The notes beneath the pieces were generated by a model. It did not search any database, was not told the DNA's origin, and saw nothing but the letters and a program-made list of their open reading frames with translations. Position numbers and translations under genes: made by a program. A stretch of 8,259 bases of DNA from Alphaproteobacteria bacterium (lineage in GTDB: Bacteria; Pseudomonadota; Alphaproteobacteria; Rhodobacterales; Rhodobacteraceae): assembly GCA_030428025.1 (NCBI GenBank), contig JAUIBJ010000123.1, positions 1 through 8,259 of the forward strand, in the 5' to 3' direction. Of the stretch, positions 1-6,215 are shown in pieces. The first letter of the stretch is position 1, and the number at the start of each line of letters is the position of its first letter.

Positions 1-601
1 CCACGTGGTGGTGACCTCGGTCGATCGCGACGACGTCCGGGACGGGGGCGCCGCGCATTTCGCCCAGACGATCCGCGCGATCCGCCACCGCAGCCCCGGC
101 ACCACGATCGAGATCCTGACCCCCGATTTCCTGCATTGCGATCCCGCCGTGCTCGAGGTGGTGGTCGAGGCCAGGCCGGACGTGTTCAACCACAATCTGG
201 AAACCGTGCCCGGGCTTTACCCTGCGGTACGGCCCGGGGCGCGCTATTTCCACTCGCTGCGGCTGCTACAGAGGGTCAAGGAACTCGACCCCTCGATCTT
301 CACCAAGTCGGGGATCATGGTGGGGCTTGGCGAGGGCCGCGCCCAGGTGCACCAGGTGATGGACGACATGCGCGCGGCGGACGTGGATTTCCTGACCATC
401 GGCCAGTATCTGCAGCCCACGCCCAAGCATCACGCGGTCGACCGTTTCGTGCATCCCGACGAATTCGCCGCCTATGAGAAGGCGGCCTTCGGCAAGGGGT
501 TCCTGATGGTCTCGGCCACGCCGCTGACGCGCTCGTCCTATCACGCGGGCGAGGATTTCGCCCGCCTGAGCGCCGCCCGGCTGGAGCGTCTGGGGGCCTG
601 A
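1..601 (+). CDS. lipA: Lipoyl synthase, C-terminal part (5' end outside window)
   Basis: Radical-SAM enzyme that inserts two sulfur atoms into octanoyl groups on lipoyl-carrier proteins (pyruvate and 2-oxoglutarate dehydrogenases, glycine cleavage H protein). The reading frame is open from base 2 (CAC, His) and ends in TGA at 599-601, so about 199 residues are visible. A full LipA is a little over 300 residues, so roughly the first third, including both N-terminal iron-sulfur cysteine motifs, lies upstream. Family signatures visible are VVTSVDRDDVRDGGAAHFA at the start, EILTPDF, FNHNLETVPGLYP, KSGIMVGLGE, DFLTIGQYLQPTPKHH and the C-terminal RSSYHAGEDF. The serine of the RSSY motif ligates the auxiliary cluster in characterised LipA. 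The GTG at 5 is an internal valine, not a start. The frame is intact with no frameshift. The next gene is convergent, and a hairpin follows the stop. Confidence 0.96.
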   Translation, partial: HVVVTSVDRDDVRDGGAAHFAQTIRAIRHRSPGTTIEILTPDFLHCDPAVLEVVVEARPDVFNHNLETVPGLYPAVRPGARYFHSLRLLQRVKELDPSIFTKSGIMVGLGEGRAQVHQVMDDMRAADVDFLTIGQYLQPTPKHHAVDRFVHPDEFAAYEKAAFGKGFLMVSATPLTRSSYHAGEDFARLSAARLERLGA

Positions 602-603
602 AG

Positions 604-635
604 GCCCGCGCAGGGGCGGTCGGCCGAACGCGGGC
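604..635 (+). other. Hairpin immediately after lipA stop
   Basis: The arms GCCCGCG (604-610) and CGCGGGC (629-635) are perfectly complementary over 7 bp around an 18-nt loop, which itself contains a short CGG/CCG stem. It starts 2 nt after the lipA stop. There is no T-tract on either side. It could protect the lipA 3' end or act with the larger hairpin at 645-682. In GC-rich DNA a 7-bp stem can also be chance. Confidence 0.3.
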
Positions 636-640
636 AGCTG

Positions 641-682
641 AAAAAGAAAGATGCCGGCGGAGGGACCTGCCGGCATCTTTCT
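641..682. terminator. Intrinsic terminator between convergent genes, best for the - strand
   Basis: A perfect 14-bp stem, AGAAAGATGCCGGC (645-658) paired with 669-682, closes a 10-nt loop. Read on the - strand the stem is followed by TTTT (complement of 641-644), continuing the T-rich end of the stem, so it is a good Rho-independent terminator for the DUF882 gene that stops at 719. Read on the + strand the right arm ends in CATCTTTCT with no further T run, so termination of lipA there is possible but weaker. Confidence 0.8.
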
Positions 683-718
683 AGCCAGAACGGCCGTTCT
701 GGCGGGGTCGGCTGTGCG

Positions 719-1288
719 TCAGCTGCCCCAGCTGCGGACAGGGCCGCAATCCATGTGAACGAAGTTGCTGCCGGTGTATTTGCCGACGCCGCCGCCATGG
801 CAGGCCATGGCCGCGCGGTACATCTGGCTGACCGACCGCGAGCCGAGCCGCACATCGGCGGCCTCGCCCTTCAGATGACGGGAATTCTTCGCGACCCCGC
901 TGGAGCGGCGGCGCAGCATGGCGTTGGTTTCCGGGCTGCGATAGCCGGAAATCAGTATGTAGGGCTCGGTCACGTCCAGAAGGTTGTGCGCGGCGGTCAG
1001 GATGTCGATCGTGCGAGCGTCGATCGTTTTCACGCCGTCGGTGCGCCAGTCGCGCATGAAATAATTGATTTCCGTAAGGGCATCGCGGATGTAATCGCCC
1101 TCGATCCAGTAGATCATGTCGATCCGCTCGCCGGTGCGCGGAGAGTTCATTCTCAACCGGCGGATGTCGCCGGCCCCCTTGAGAAATCCCGCTGCGTTGG
1201 AGAAGGTGGGTGCGGCAGTTACCGCGGTCGCGGCGAATGCGGAAAGTACCGCACGCCGAGTCATGCTCGAAGAGCCGTAGTCAGTCAT
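719..1288 (-). CDS. Tat-exported murein endopeptidase, MepK/YcbK (DUF882) family
   Basis: A 189-residue LAS-type zinc peptidase, predicted to work in the periplasm. Residues 1-33 form an export signal with twin arginines (SMTRRAVLSAF, Arg11-Arg12), then a hydrophobic alanine-rich stretch, suggesting the Tat route. The zinc site of the M15/DUF882 fold is complete: His138 and Asp145 in RHLKGEAAD, and His178 in NFVHMD. ISGYRSPETNAML (113-125) is the usual substrate-groove motif. Family members such as E. coli MepK cleave peptidoglycan crosslinks, including mDAP-mDAP (3-3) bonds. It is divergent from an L,D-transpeptidase, which makes 3-3 bonds; in E. coli ycbK also lies beside ycbB. The ATG at 1288 is chosen over a TTG at 1345 and an ATG at 1264. 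Its ribosome site is weak, so the 1264 start, which would begin MTRRAVL, is a real alternative. Confidence 0.88.
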   Translation of the reverse strand: MTDYGSSSMTRRAVLSAFAATAVTAAPTFSNAAGFLKGAGDIRRLRMNSPRTGERIDMIYWIEGDYIRDALTEINYFMRDWRTDGVKTIDARTIDILTAAHNLLDVTEPYILISGYRSPETNAMLRRRSSGVAKNSRHLKGEAADVRLGSRSVSQMYRAAMACHGGGVGKYTGSNFVHMDCGPVRSWGS

Positions 1289-1466
1289 GTCTAAAGCGCC
1301 TGTCCCGTCGCTTACCTGTGGCCGCCATTGCAGCGGCGCTGCCAAAATTCATCCCCAAGTGGGGAACTTTATGGCATATCCGGATTCGGCAAAAAAGGCC
1401 GCTAAGGCTAAAGTTTTACGAATCAAGCGTTTTGGGCGAAAAACCGCTGAAATTTTTTCTTATGTG

Positions 1467-1494
1467 CCGGAACTGCACTTTTGTGGCGTTCCGG
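1467..1494. repeat. Inverted repeat / hairpin in the divergent intergenic region
   Basis: Two 12-nt arms around a TTTT loop. The outer 7 bp CCGGAAC/GTTCCGG (1467-1473 and 1488-1494) are perfect, then a 2x2 internal mismatch, then 3 bp CAC/GTG next to the loop. Neither flank has the T-tract expected of a terminator: the + strand 3' flank is GC-rich, and the - strand 3' flank is A-rich. It could be an operator or a structured 5' leader element. Confidence 0.4.
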
Positions 1495-1534
1495 ACGCGG
1501 CCCGGTGCGGCGTGTCGAGATAACCAGAATTTTA

Positions 1535-1566
1535 TTGGACAGATTTGGACCTTCGATCATGATAAT
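1535..1566 (+). promoter_or_regulatory. Candidate promoter region of the L,D-transpeptidase gene with phased direct repeat
   Basis: TTGGAC occurs at 1535-1540 and again at 1545-1550, exactly 10 bp apart. GATAAT at 1561-1566 is a 5/6 match to a sigma-70 -10 box, but its distance from the first TTGGAC is 20 bp and from the second 10 bp, so neither is a standard -35. The 10-bp phasing resembles tandem half-sites of winged-helix response regulators. Position, about 45 bp before the start codon, fits a promoter or activator site. The assignment rests on pattern alone. Confidence 0.3.
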
Positions 1567-1608
1567 TCGGTTATATGTATTGTAAACAGACAATTCAGGG
1601 GACCCGAA

Positions 1609-3432
1609 ATGATTCTAGCACTATTGAGGAAGAGCAGCCGGGCCGCCATCGTTGCCGGTGCCATCGCCCTGGCGGGCGCGGGCACCACGGCCAGTGCGAT
1701 GCAGCTGACCGCCTTCAAACAGGCCGTGGCCGAGTCCGCCGCCGATGACCGCGACATTGCCGCCTTCTACCGCTCGAACGGTTTCGATGCGGTGTGGACC
1801 GGCACGACCGAGGCCGATCGTGCCCGGCGCAGCGCGCTCTTTGCCGCGATGTCGAAGGCCTCGATGCACGGTTTGCCTGCGTCGCGCTACGATTCCGACC
1901 GCCTGATCGGCCTTCTGGCCAACGTGAACACCCCGCGCGACCGCGGCTTTGCCGAGGTGGCGATGAGCAAGGCCTTCATCCAGCTGGCCCGCGACATGCA
2001 GTCGGGCGCGCTCGATCCCTCCTCGATCGACGAGGGGATCAAGCGCAATGGCATCTACCGCGATGCCACCACCTATCTCACCGGCCTGACCTCGACCGAA
2101 CGGCCGCGCGCCTATTTCCGCAGCCTGGTGCCGCAGACGCGCGAATATGCGCGGCTGATGAAGGAAAAGATGAAGCTGGAGAAGCTGATCGAAACCGGCG
2201 GCTGGGGCAACCCGGTGCCGGCGCGCAGCCTCGAGGCGGGGCAGAGCGGCGCCGGCGTGGTGGCCCTGCGCGACCGCCTGATGGCCATGGGCTATCTCGA
2301 GCGCACCTCGACGATGGTCTATGATGCCAAGATCGAGAAGGCGGTGCAGCGGTTTCAGGACGCCCACGGGCTGGAACCCGACGGCAAGGCCGGTTCCAGC
2401 ACCATGGTCGAGATCAACCGGTCGCCCGGCGAAAGGCTGCGCTCGGTGCTGGTGGCGATGGAGCGCGAACGCTGGCTGAACACCGAGCGGGGCGAGCGTC
2501 ACATTCTGGTGAACCTCACCGATTTCAGCGCCCGCATCATCGAGAACGACCGCATCGTCTTCGAAACCCGGGCCGTGGTGGGGGCCAACGCGCAGGATCG
2601 GCGCAGCCCGGAATTCTCGGACGTGATGGAGCATCTGGTCATCAACCCGCGCTGGAACGTGCCGCGCTCCATCGCCGTCAACGAATACCTGCCGCAGATG
2701 CAGGCCAACCGGGGCGCGGCGTCGCATCTGCGCCTTTACGACGCGGCCGGCAATCAGGTCAGCCGTGCGAGCGTGAATTTCAACGCCTACAACGCCAATA
2801 CCTTCCCCTTCAACCTCGTGCAGCCGCCCTCGCAGGGCAATGCGCTGGGGCTGGTGAAGTTCATGTTCCCCAACAAGTACAACATCTATCTGCACGACAC
2901 GCCCAGCAAGCATCTCTTCGCCCATGCGCGGCGGGCCTACAGTCACGGCTGCATCCGTCTCGCGCAACCCTTCGAGTTCGCCTATGAAATGCTGTCGAAG
3001 CAGGAGGAAGACCCGCAGGAGTTCTTCCACCAAGTGCTCGAAACCGGTCAGGAAACGCAGGTGGATCTGGAACAGCAGGTACCGGTACACATCATCTACC
3101 GCACCGCCTTTACCGATGCGAAGGGCCGGGCGCAGTACCGCCCCGATGTCTATGGCCGTGACGCCCGGATCTGGATGGCGCTGCAGAATGCGGGTGTGTC
3201 TTCGGACGCGCTGCGCATGGCAAACCTGCCGCCGATCACGGTGACGGACTTCACCCCGCTGCGCGACAACACGCGGGACACCCAGCCGCGCACCCAGCGG
3301 GTCTATGAGCCGCGGCAGCAGGTTGTGGTCAACCAGCAGCCGAGGACCTACTATCAGCCGGTGTCGCAGCCGACCTCGGCCTCGCGCTCGTCCTCCACCA
3401 GCACGCAGCGCTCGGAGCGTCGGCACCGCTGA
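1609..3432 (+). CDS. Exported L,D-transpeptidase, YcbB/LdtD type with peptidoglycan-binding domain
   Basis: A 607-residue enzyme that forms L,D-crosslinks (mDAP-mDAP, 3-3) in peptidoglycan in the periplasm. An N-terminal signal peptide (KSSR, hydrophobic AAIVAGAIALAGAG, likely cut after ASA at 30) is followed by a helical scaffold region (about 35-200), a PG_binding_1 domain (about 205-270, GQSGAGVVALRDRLMAMGYL and DGKAG) and a YkuD catalytic domain (about 295-495). The active-site motif is SHGCIRL with Cys448 and His446, and His429 of YLHDTP upstream. This order and length match the large YcbB class rather than the small YkuD proteins. The C-terminal tail (about 550-607) is low-complexity, rich in Gln, Arg, Ser and Thr. 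The ATG at 1609 has AGGGGA at 1597-1602, 6 nt upstream, and sits directly before the signal peptide. The frame stays open back to 1210, but that part is intergenic. The YcbB-type architecture is clear; the exact crosslink made is inferred. Confidence 0.93.
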   Translation: MILALLRKSSRAAIVAGAIALAGAGTTASAMQLTAFKQAVAESAADDRDIAAFYRSNGFDAVWTGTTEADRARRSALFAAMSKASMHGLPASRYDSDRLIGLLANVNTPRDRGFAEVAMSKAFIQLARDMQSGALDPSSIDEGIKRNGIYRDATTYLTGLTSTERPRAYFRSLVPQTREYARLMKEKMKLEKLIETGGWGNPVPARSLEAGQSGAGVVALRDRLMAMGYLERTSTMVYDAKIEKAVQRFQDAHGLEPDGKAGSSTMVEINRSPGERLRSVLVAMERERWLNTERGERHILVNLTDFSARIIENDRIVFETRAVVGANAQDRRSPEFSDVMEHLVINPRWNVPRSIAVNEYLPQMQANRGAASHLRLYDAAGNQVSRASVNFNAYNANTFPFNLVQPPSQGNALGLVKFMFPNKYNIYLHDTPSKHLFAHARRAYSHGCIRLAQPFEFAYEMLSKQEEDPQEFFHQVLETGQETQVDLEQQVPVHIIYRTAFTDAKGRAQYRPDVYGRDARIWMALQNAGVSSDALRMANLPPITVTDFTPLRDNTRDTQPRTQRVYEPRQQVVVNQQPRTYYQPVSQPTSASRSSSTSTQRSERRHR

Positions 3433-3486
3433 GGCCGGCCGCGCGCAGGCGCGGGCCCGGCGGCGATGCCCGGCGGGCCGGTCGGA

Positions 3487-3520
3487 GAAACCGGCGCTCT
3501 TCCGCGTTGCCGGGGGTTTC
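3487..3520 (+). terminator. Possible weak terminator or attenuating hairpin between the L,D-transpeptidase gene and lpxD
   Basis: GAAACCGGC (3487-3495) can pair with GCCGG (3509-3513) and TTTC (3517-3520), giving 9 bp with a 3-nt G bulge and a 13-nt loop. The only T's are the TTT at the base, so termination would be inefficient. It lies within the 137-bp gap after the transpeptidase stop and is the main hint that lpxD could have its own promoter. I found no convincing promoter boxes in the gap. Confidence 0.28.
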
Positions 3521-3546
3521 GCTGGCCGCGCTTCGAGGCTAAGTCT

Positions 3547-3566
3547 CTCTCCTAAACGGGGGAGAG
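3547..3566 (+). promoter_or_regulatory. Hairpin overlapping the lpxD ribosome-binding site
   Basis: The Shine-Dalgarno stretch GGGGGAGAG (3558-3566) ends 3 nt before the lpxD ATG at 3570. CTCTCC (3547-3552) is exactly complementary to GGAGAG (3561-3566), leaving an 8-nt loop. When folded, this 6-bp stem would hide most of the ribosome site. This may dampen or condition LpxD translation; the stem is short and may be only marginally stable. Confidence 0.4.
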
Positions 3567-3569
3567 CCC

Positions 3570-4661
3570 ATGAGCCATACGATAGAGCAGATCGCGGCGG
3601 CGCTCGGAACGAGGGCCGTCGGAGCGGTCGGGATCGAGATCGACGGAGTCGCCGAGCCTGCCGCCGCCAGCGCCACGCAACTGGCGCTGGCAATGAAGCC
3701 GCAATTCGCCGAGCGACTGAAAGAGGGCGCGGCGCGCGCCGCCGTCCTGTGGGAGGATGCCGATTGGCAGGCCTACGGGCTGGAGGCGGCGATTCTCGCG
3801 CCCCGGCCGCGTTTTGCCATGTCGGGCCTGACCAGAATGTTCGACCGTGGTCAGGGCTGGCCCGAGGGCATCCATCCCAGCGCCATCATCCACGAGGGCG
3901 CCTTACTGGGCAGGGGTGTCAGCGTCGGCCCCTTCACGGTGATCGAGGACGGCGCCCATGTGGGCGAGGACTGCGTGATCGGGCCGCAATGCTACGTGGG
4001 GCAGGGCGCCCGGATCGGGCCACAGGGCCTTCTGCGCGAAGGGGTCAAGATCGGCCCACGGGTCGAGATCGGCGCGCGTTTCATCGCCCAGCCGGGCGCG
4101 GTGCTCGGAGGGGACGGGTTTTCCTTCGTCACGCCCGAGACATCGGGCGTCGAGCAGGTGCGCAAAAGCCTCGGCGACCGGGGCGAGGCACAGGCGCAAA
4201 GCTGGGCCCGCATCCACAGCCTTGGCGCGGTCGAGATCGGCGACGATGTCGAAATCGGCGCAAACACGACCATCGACCGGGGCACGATCCGCAGCACCCG
4301 CGTGGGCGACGGCACCAAGATCGACAACCTGGTGATGATCGGCCACAATGTCGAGATCGGCCGCGACTGCCTGATCTGCGGCCTTGTCGGCATCGCCGGG
4401 TCCACCAGGATAGGTAACCATGTGGTGCTGGGCGGCAAGACCGGGGTCAGCGACAATATCTTCATCGGCGACAACGTCATCACCGGCGGTGGCACCATCG
4501 TGCTGGCCAATATCCCCGCGGGGCGGGTGATGCTGGGCTATCCGGCGATGAAGATGGAGGCCACGATGGAGCTGTTCAAGGGCTTCCGCCGGCTACGGCG
4601 CCTGTTCGACGACGTAGCCCAGCTCAAGAAAACGGTTTCCAACCCGCCTCCGAACGACTAA
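3570..4661 (+). CDS. lpxD: UDP-3-O-(3-hydroxyacyl)glucosamine N-acyltransferase
   Basis: A 363-residue cytoplasmic enzyme of the lipid A (Raetz) pathway. It moves a 3-hydroxyacyl chain from acyl-ACP to the 2-amino group of UDP-3-O-acylglucosamine. An N-terminal uridine-binding region (about 1-97) precedes a left-handed beta-helix of hexapeptide repeats (about 100-320, e.g. IHPSAIIHEGALLGRGVSVG). The LpxD signature GANTTIDRGTI (230-240) and IDNLVMIGHNVEIG (251-264) are present, with His259 at the position of the E. coli catalytic His239. The helix is interrupted at about 184-214, as in relatives. The C-terminus is helical and basic (LFKGFRRLRRLFDDVAQLKK), the ACP-contacting part in known structures. 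Length is close to the E. coli enzyme. The gene is not beside bamA, fabZ or lpxA but heads a unit with an ACP 33 bp downstream and a ketosynthase. The ATG at 3570 is chosen for its strong purine-rich ribosome site. Confidence 0.95.
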   Translation: MSHTIEQIAAALGTRAVGAVGIEIDGVAEPAAASATQLALAMKPQFAERLKEGAARAAVLWEDADWQAYGLEAAILAPRPRFAMSGLTRMFDRGQGWPEGIHPSAIIHEGALLGRGVSVGPFTVIEDGAHVGEDCVIGPQCYVGQGARIGPQGLLREGVKIGPRVEIGARFIAQPGAVLGGDGFSFVTPETSGVEQVRKSLGDRGEAQAQSWARIHSLGAVEIGDDVEIGANTTIDRGTIRSTRVGDGTKIDNLVMIGHNVEIGRDCLICGLVGIAGSTRIGNHVVLGGKTGVSDNIFIGDNVITGGGTIVLANIPAGRVMLGYPAMKMEATMELFKGFRRLRRLFDDVAQLKKTVSNPPPND

Positions 4662-4694
4662 ATCGGGCGCGATAGAAGGAAGAGGGTCGGAGCG

Positions 4695-4952
4695 ATGGAC
4701 ATCAAGGACCGCGTCATCAGGATCATTGCCGAACAGGCGGTGCTCGAGCCCTCTGACGTGACGATGGACAGTACGCTGGACGATCTGGGCATCGACAGCC
4801 TCGGCCTGGTGGAGAGCATCTTCGCCATCGAGGAGGAGTTCGACATCTCGGTGCCGTTCAACGCCAACGAACCGCAGCAGAGCGAGTTCGACATCTCATC
4901 GGTCGCCAGCATCGTCGAGGGTATCCGGAAACTGGTGGCGGACCAATCGTGA
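4695..4952 (+). CDS. Specialised acyl carrier protein
   Basis: An 85-residue acidic helical carrier whose serine is modified with 4'-phosphopantetheine to hold growing acyl chains. The attachment motif is LGIDSLGLVES with Ser35. After helix II it has a proline/asparagine/glutamine-rich stretch (VPFNANEPQQSEFDISSV, 53-70) not typical of the housekeeping AcpP, whose equivalent reads closer to DTEIPDEEAE. The motif LGIDSLGL resembles the dedicated carriers NodF and, less closely, AcpXL. It lies 33 bp after lpxD, with a GA-rich ribosome region (AAGGAAGAGGG, 4676-4686), and its stop overlaps the ketosynthase start, so the two are very likely made together. This is a dedicated rather than the main ACP, by its context and divergence. 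Which acyl chain it carries cannot be read from the sequence. Confidence 0.88.
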   Translation: MDIKDRVIRIIAEQAVLEPSDVTMDSTLDDLGIDSLGLVESIFAIEEEFDISVPFNANEPQQSEFDISSVASIVEGIRKLVADQS

Positions 4953-6160
4953 AGCGTGTCGTCATTACCGGGGCGGGAACGATCAACGCGCTCGGCTTTT
5001 CCGTGCCTGAAACGCTGGAGGCGATGCGCGAGGGCCGCTGCGGCATCGGCGAACTGGAATTCCGCGATGTCGAGAGGCTGGCCATCCGCATCGGCGGGCA
5101 GGTCAAGGGCTATGAGCCCGAAGAGCGGTTCAACCGTCAGCAGCTGGCGCTTTACGACCGTTTCACCCAGTTCACCCTGGTCGCCGCACGCGAGGCCATC
5201 GCCCAGGCGGGGCTCGAATTTTCCGGCGAGCTGGCGGCACAGGCCGGCGTGATCCTGGGCAATTCCGGTGGCGGGATGACCACCCTCGACGAGAATTACC
5301 GCTCGGTCTACGAGGAGGGCAAGAACCGCGTGCACCCTTTCGTCGTGCCGAAGCTGATGAACAATGCCGCCGCCAGCCACGTGTCGATGGAGTTCAACCT
5401 CAAGGGGCCGAGCTTTACCGTCTCCACCGCCTGCGCCAGTTCCAACCACGCCATGGCCCAGGCCTTTCAGATGGTCCATGGCGGCGCGACCCCGGTGATG
5501 ATCACCGGCGGGTCGGAATCGATGCTGTGCTTCGGCGGGGTGAAGGCGTGGGAAGGTCTGCGGGTGATGTCGAAGGATGCCTGCCGCCCGTTTTCGGCCA
5601 ACCGCAACGGCATGGTGCAGGGCGAGGGGGCGGGCGTCTTCGTCTTCGAGGAGCTGGAACATGCCAGAAAGCGCGGCGCCGATATCCTGGCCGAGGTGGC
5701 GGGATTCGCCATGTCCTCGGACGCGGCCGACATCGTGATGCCGTCGAAACACGGCGCCGCGCGGGCGATGCGCGGCGCGCTGCAGGATGCACGGATCAAC
5801 CCCGAGGCGGTGGGCTATATCAACGCCCACGGCACCGGCACGGCGGCCAATGACAAGACCGAATGCGCCGCGGTGGCGGACGTGTTCGGCGCCCATGCCG
5901 ACCGGTTGATGATCTCGTCTACCAAGTCGATGCATGCGCATCTGATCGGCGGCACCGGCGCGGTGGAGCTTCTGGCCTGCATCATGGCCCTGCGCGACGG
6001 GGTCGTGGCGCCCACCATCGGCTATGAGGAACCCGACCCCGAATGCGCCCTCGACGTGGTACCCAACGTGGCGCGGGAGGCGAAGGTCGAGGTCGCGCTG
6101 TCCAACGCCTTCGCCTTCGGCGGGCTCAACGCGGTGCTGGCGCTGAAGCGGTTTTCCTGA
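4949..6160 (+). CDS. Beta-ketoacyl-ACP synthase, FabF/NodE-like
   Basis: A 403-residue thiolase-fold condensing enzyme that extends acyl-ACP with malonyl-ACP by two carbons. The Cys-His-His triad of the KAS I/II class is intact: Cys162 in VSTACASSNHA, His294 in NAHGTGTAAND and His331 in STKSMHAHLIGGTGAVE, with Lys326 before it. The C-terminal loop reads NAFAFGGLNA. KSMHAH instead of the common KSMTGH resembles NodE as I recall it. The start is GTG at 4949, overlapping the ACP stop (GTGA, 4 bp), with GGTGGCGGA just upstream, indicating translational coupling. The strict pairing with an ACP gene, behind lpxD, suggests that the enzyme elongates a chain held on that ACP. A plain second FabF is the conservative alternative. 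No obvious terminator follows in the 55 bp before the convergent phosphatase gene. Confidence 0.93.
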   Translation: MKRVVITGAGTINALGFSVPETLEAMREGRCGIGELEFRDVERLAIRIGGQVKGYEPEERFNRQQLALYDRFTQFTLVAAREAIAQAGLEFSGELAAQAGVILGNSGGGMTTLDENYRSVYEEGKNRVHPFVVPKLMNNAAASHVSMEFNLKGPSFTVSTACASSNHAMAQAFQMVHGGATPVMITGGSESMLCFGGVKAWEGLRVMSKDACRPFSANRNGMVQGEGAGVFVFEELEHARKRGADILAEVAGFAMSSDAADIVMPSKHGAARAMRGALQDARINPEAVGYINAHGTGTAANDKTECAAVADVFGAHADRLMISSTKSMHAHLIGGTGAVELLACIMALRDGVVAPTIGYEEPDPECALDVVPNVAREAKVEVALSNAFAFGGLNAVLALKRFS

Positions 6161-6215
6161 GGCGGGCGGGGCCTTTCCGCTCCGGCTTTGGCCGAACACG
6201 GTCGCCTTTGGCTGG

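Larger units (their letters stand above)
1289..1608. other. Divergent intergenic region with dyads, AT-richer than its surroundings
   Basis: This 320-bp gap separates the divergent DUF882 and L,D-transpeptidase genes and must hold both promoters. Visible elements are: a dyad GCAGCG-G-CGCTGC at 1330-1342; a dyad TCCCCAAGTGGGGA at 1352-1365; runs of A and T at 1390-1460; a 12+12 hairpin at 1467-1494; and the phased TTGGAC repeats at 1535-1550 before a GATAAT box at 1561-1566. I could not fix a convincing -35/-10 pair for the - strand gene. A 50-codon + strand frame at 1371-1523 begins after GGGGA, but its codon use is unlike the neighbouring genes, and I do not call it a gene. Confidence 0.5.

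Noticed and set aside
1371..1523. Small basic + strand frame (50 residues, begins MAYPDSAKKAAKAK) with GGGGA 5 nt before the ATG
   Set aside because: Its third codon positions are not G/C biased as in the neighbouring genes, it runs through the 1467-1494 hairpin, and I recognise no homologue. The ribosome site alone is not enough; conservation in relatives would reopen it.
1621..3693. A 690-codon open frame on the - strand antisense to the L,D-transpeptidase gene
   Set aside because: It is the mirror of a GC-rich gene whose codon pattern keeps stops out of the opposite strand. The product is an Arg/His/Ala-rich sequence without any recognisable domain, while the + strand product has all catalytic motifs.
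3305..4417. A 370-codon + strand frame overlapping lpxD
   Set aside because: It is out of frame with two well-supported genes and its product is an Arg/Gly/Pro-rich shadow.
4658..6199. A 513-codon open frame on the - strand antisense to the ACP and ketosynthase genes
   Set aside because: It is a shadow of two clear genes, with His/Arg/Gly-rich composition, no domain and no ribosome site logic.
6161..6215. Possible terminator between the ketosynthase and the convergent phosphatase gene
   Set aside because: Only 4-bp stems such as CGGC/GCCG are present, and there is no T-tract on either strand.
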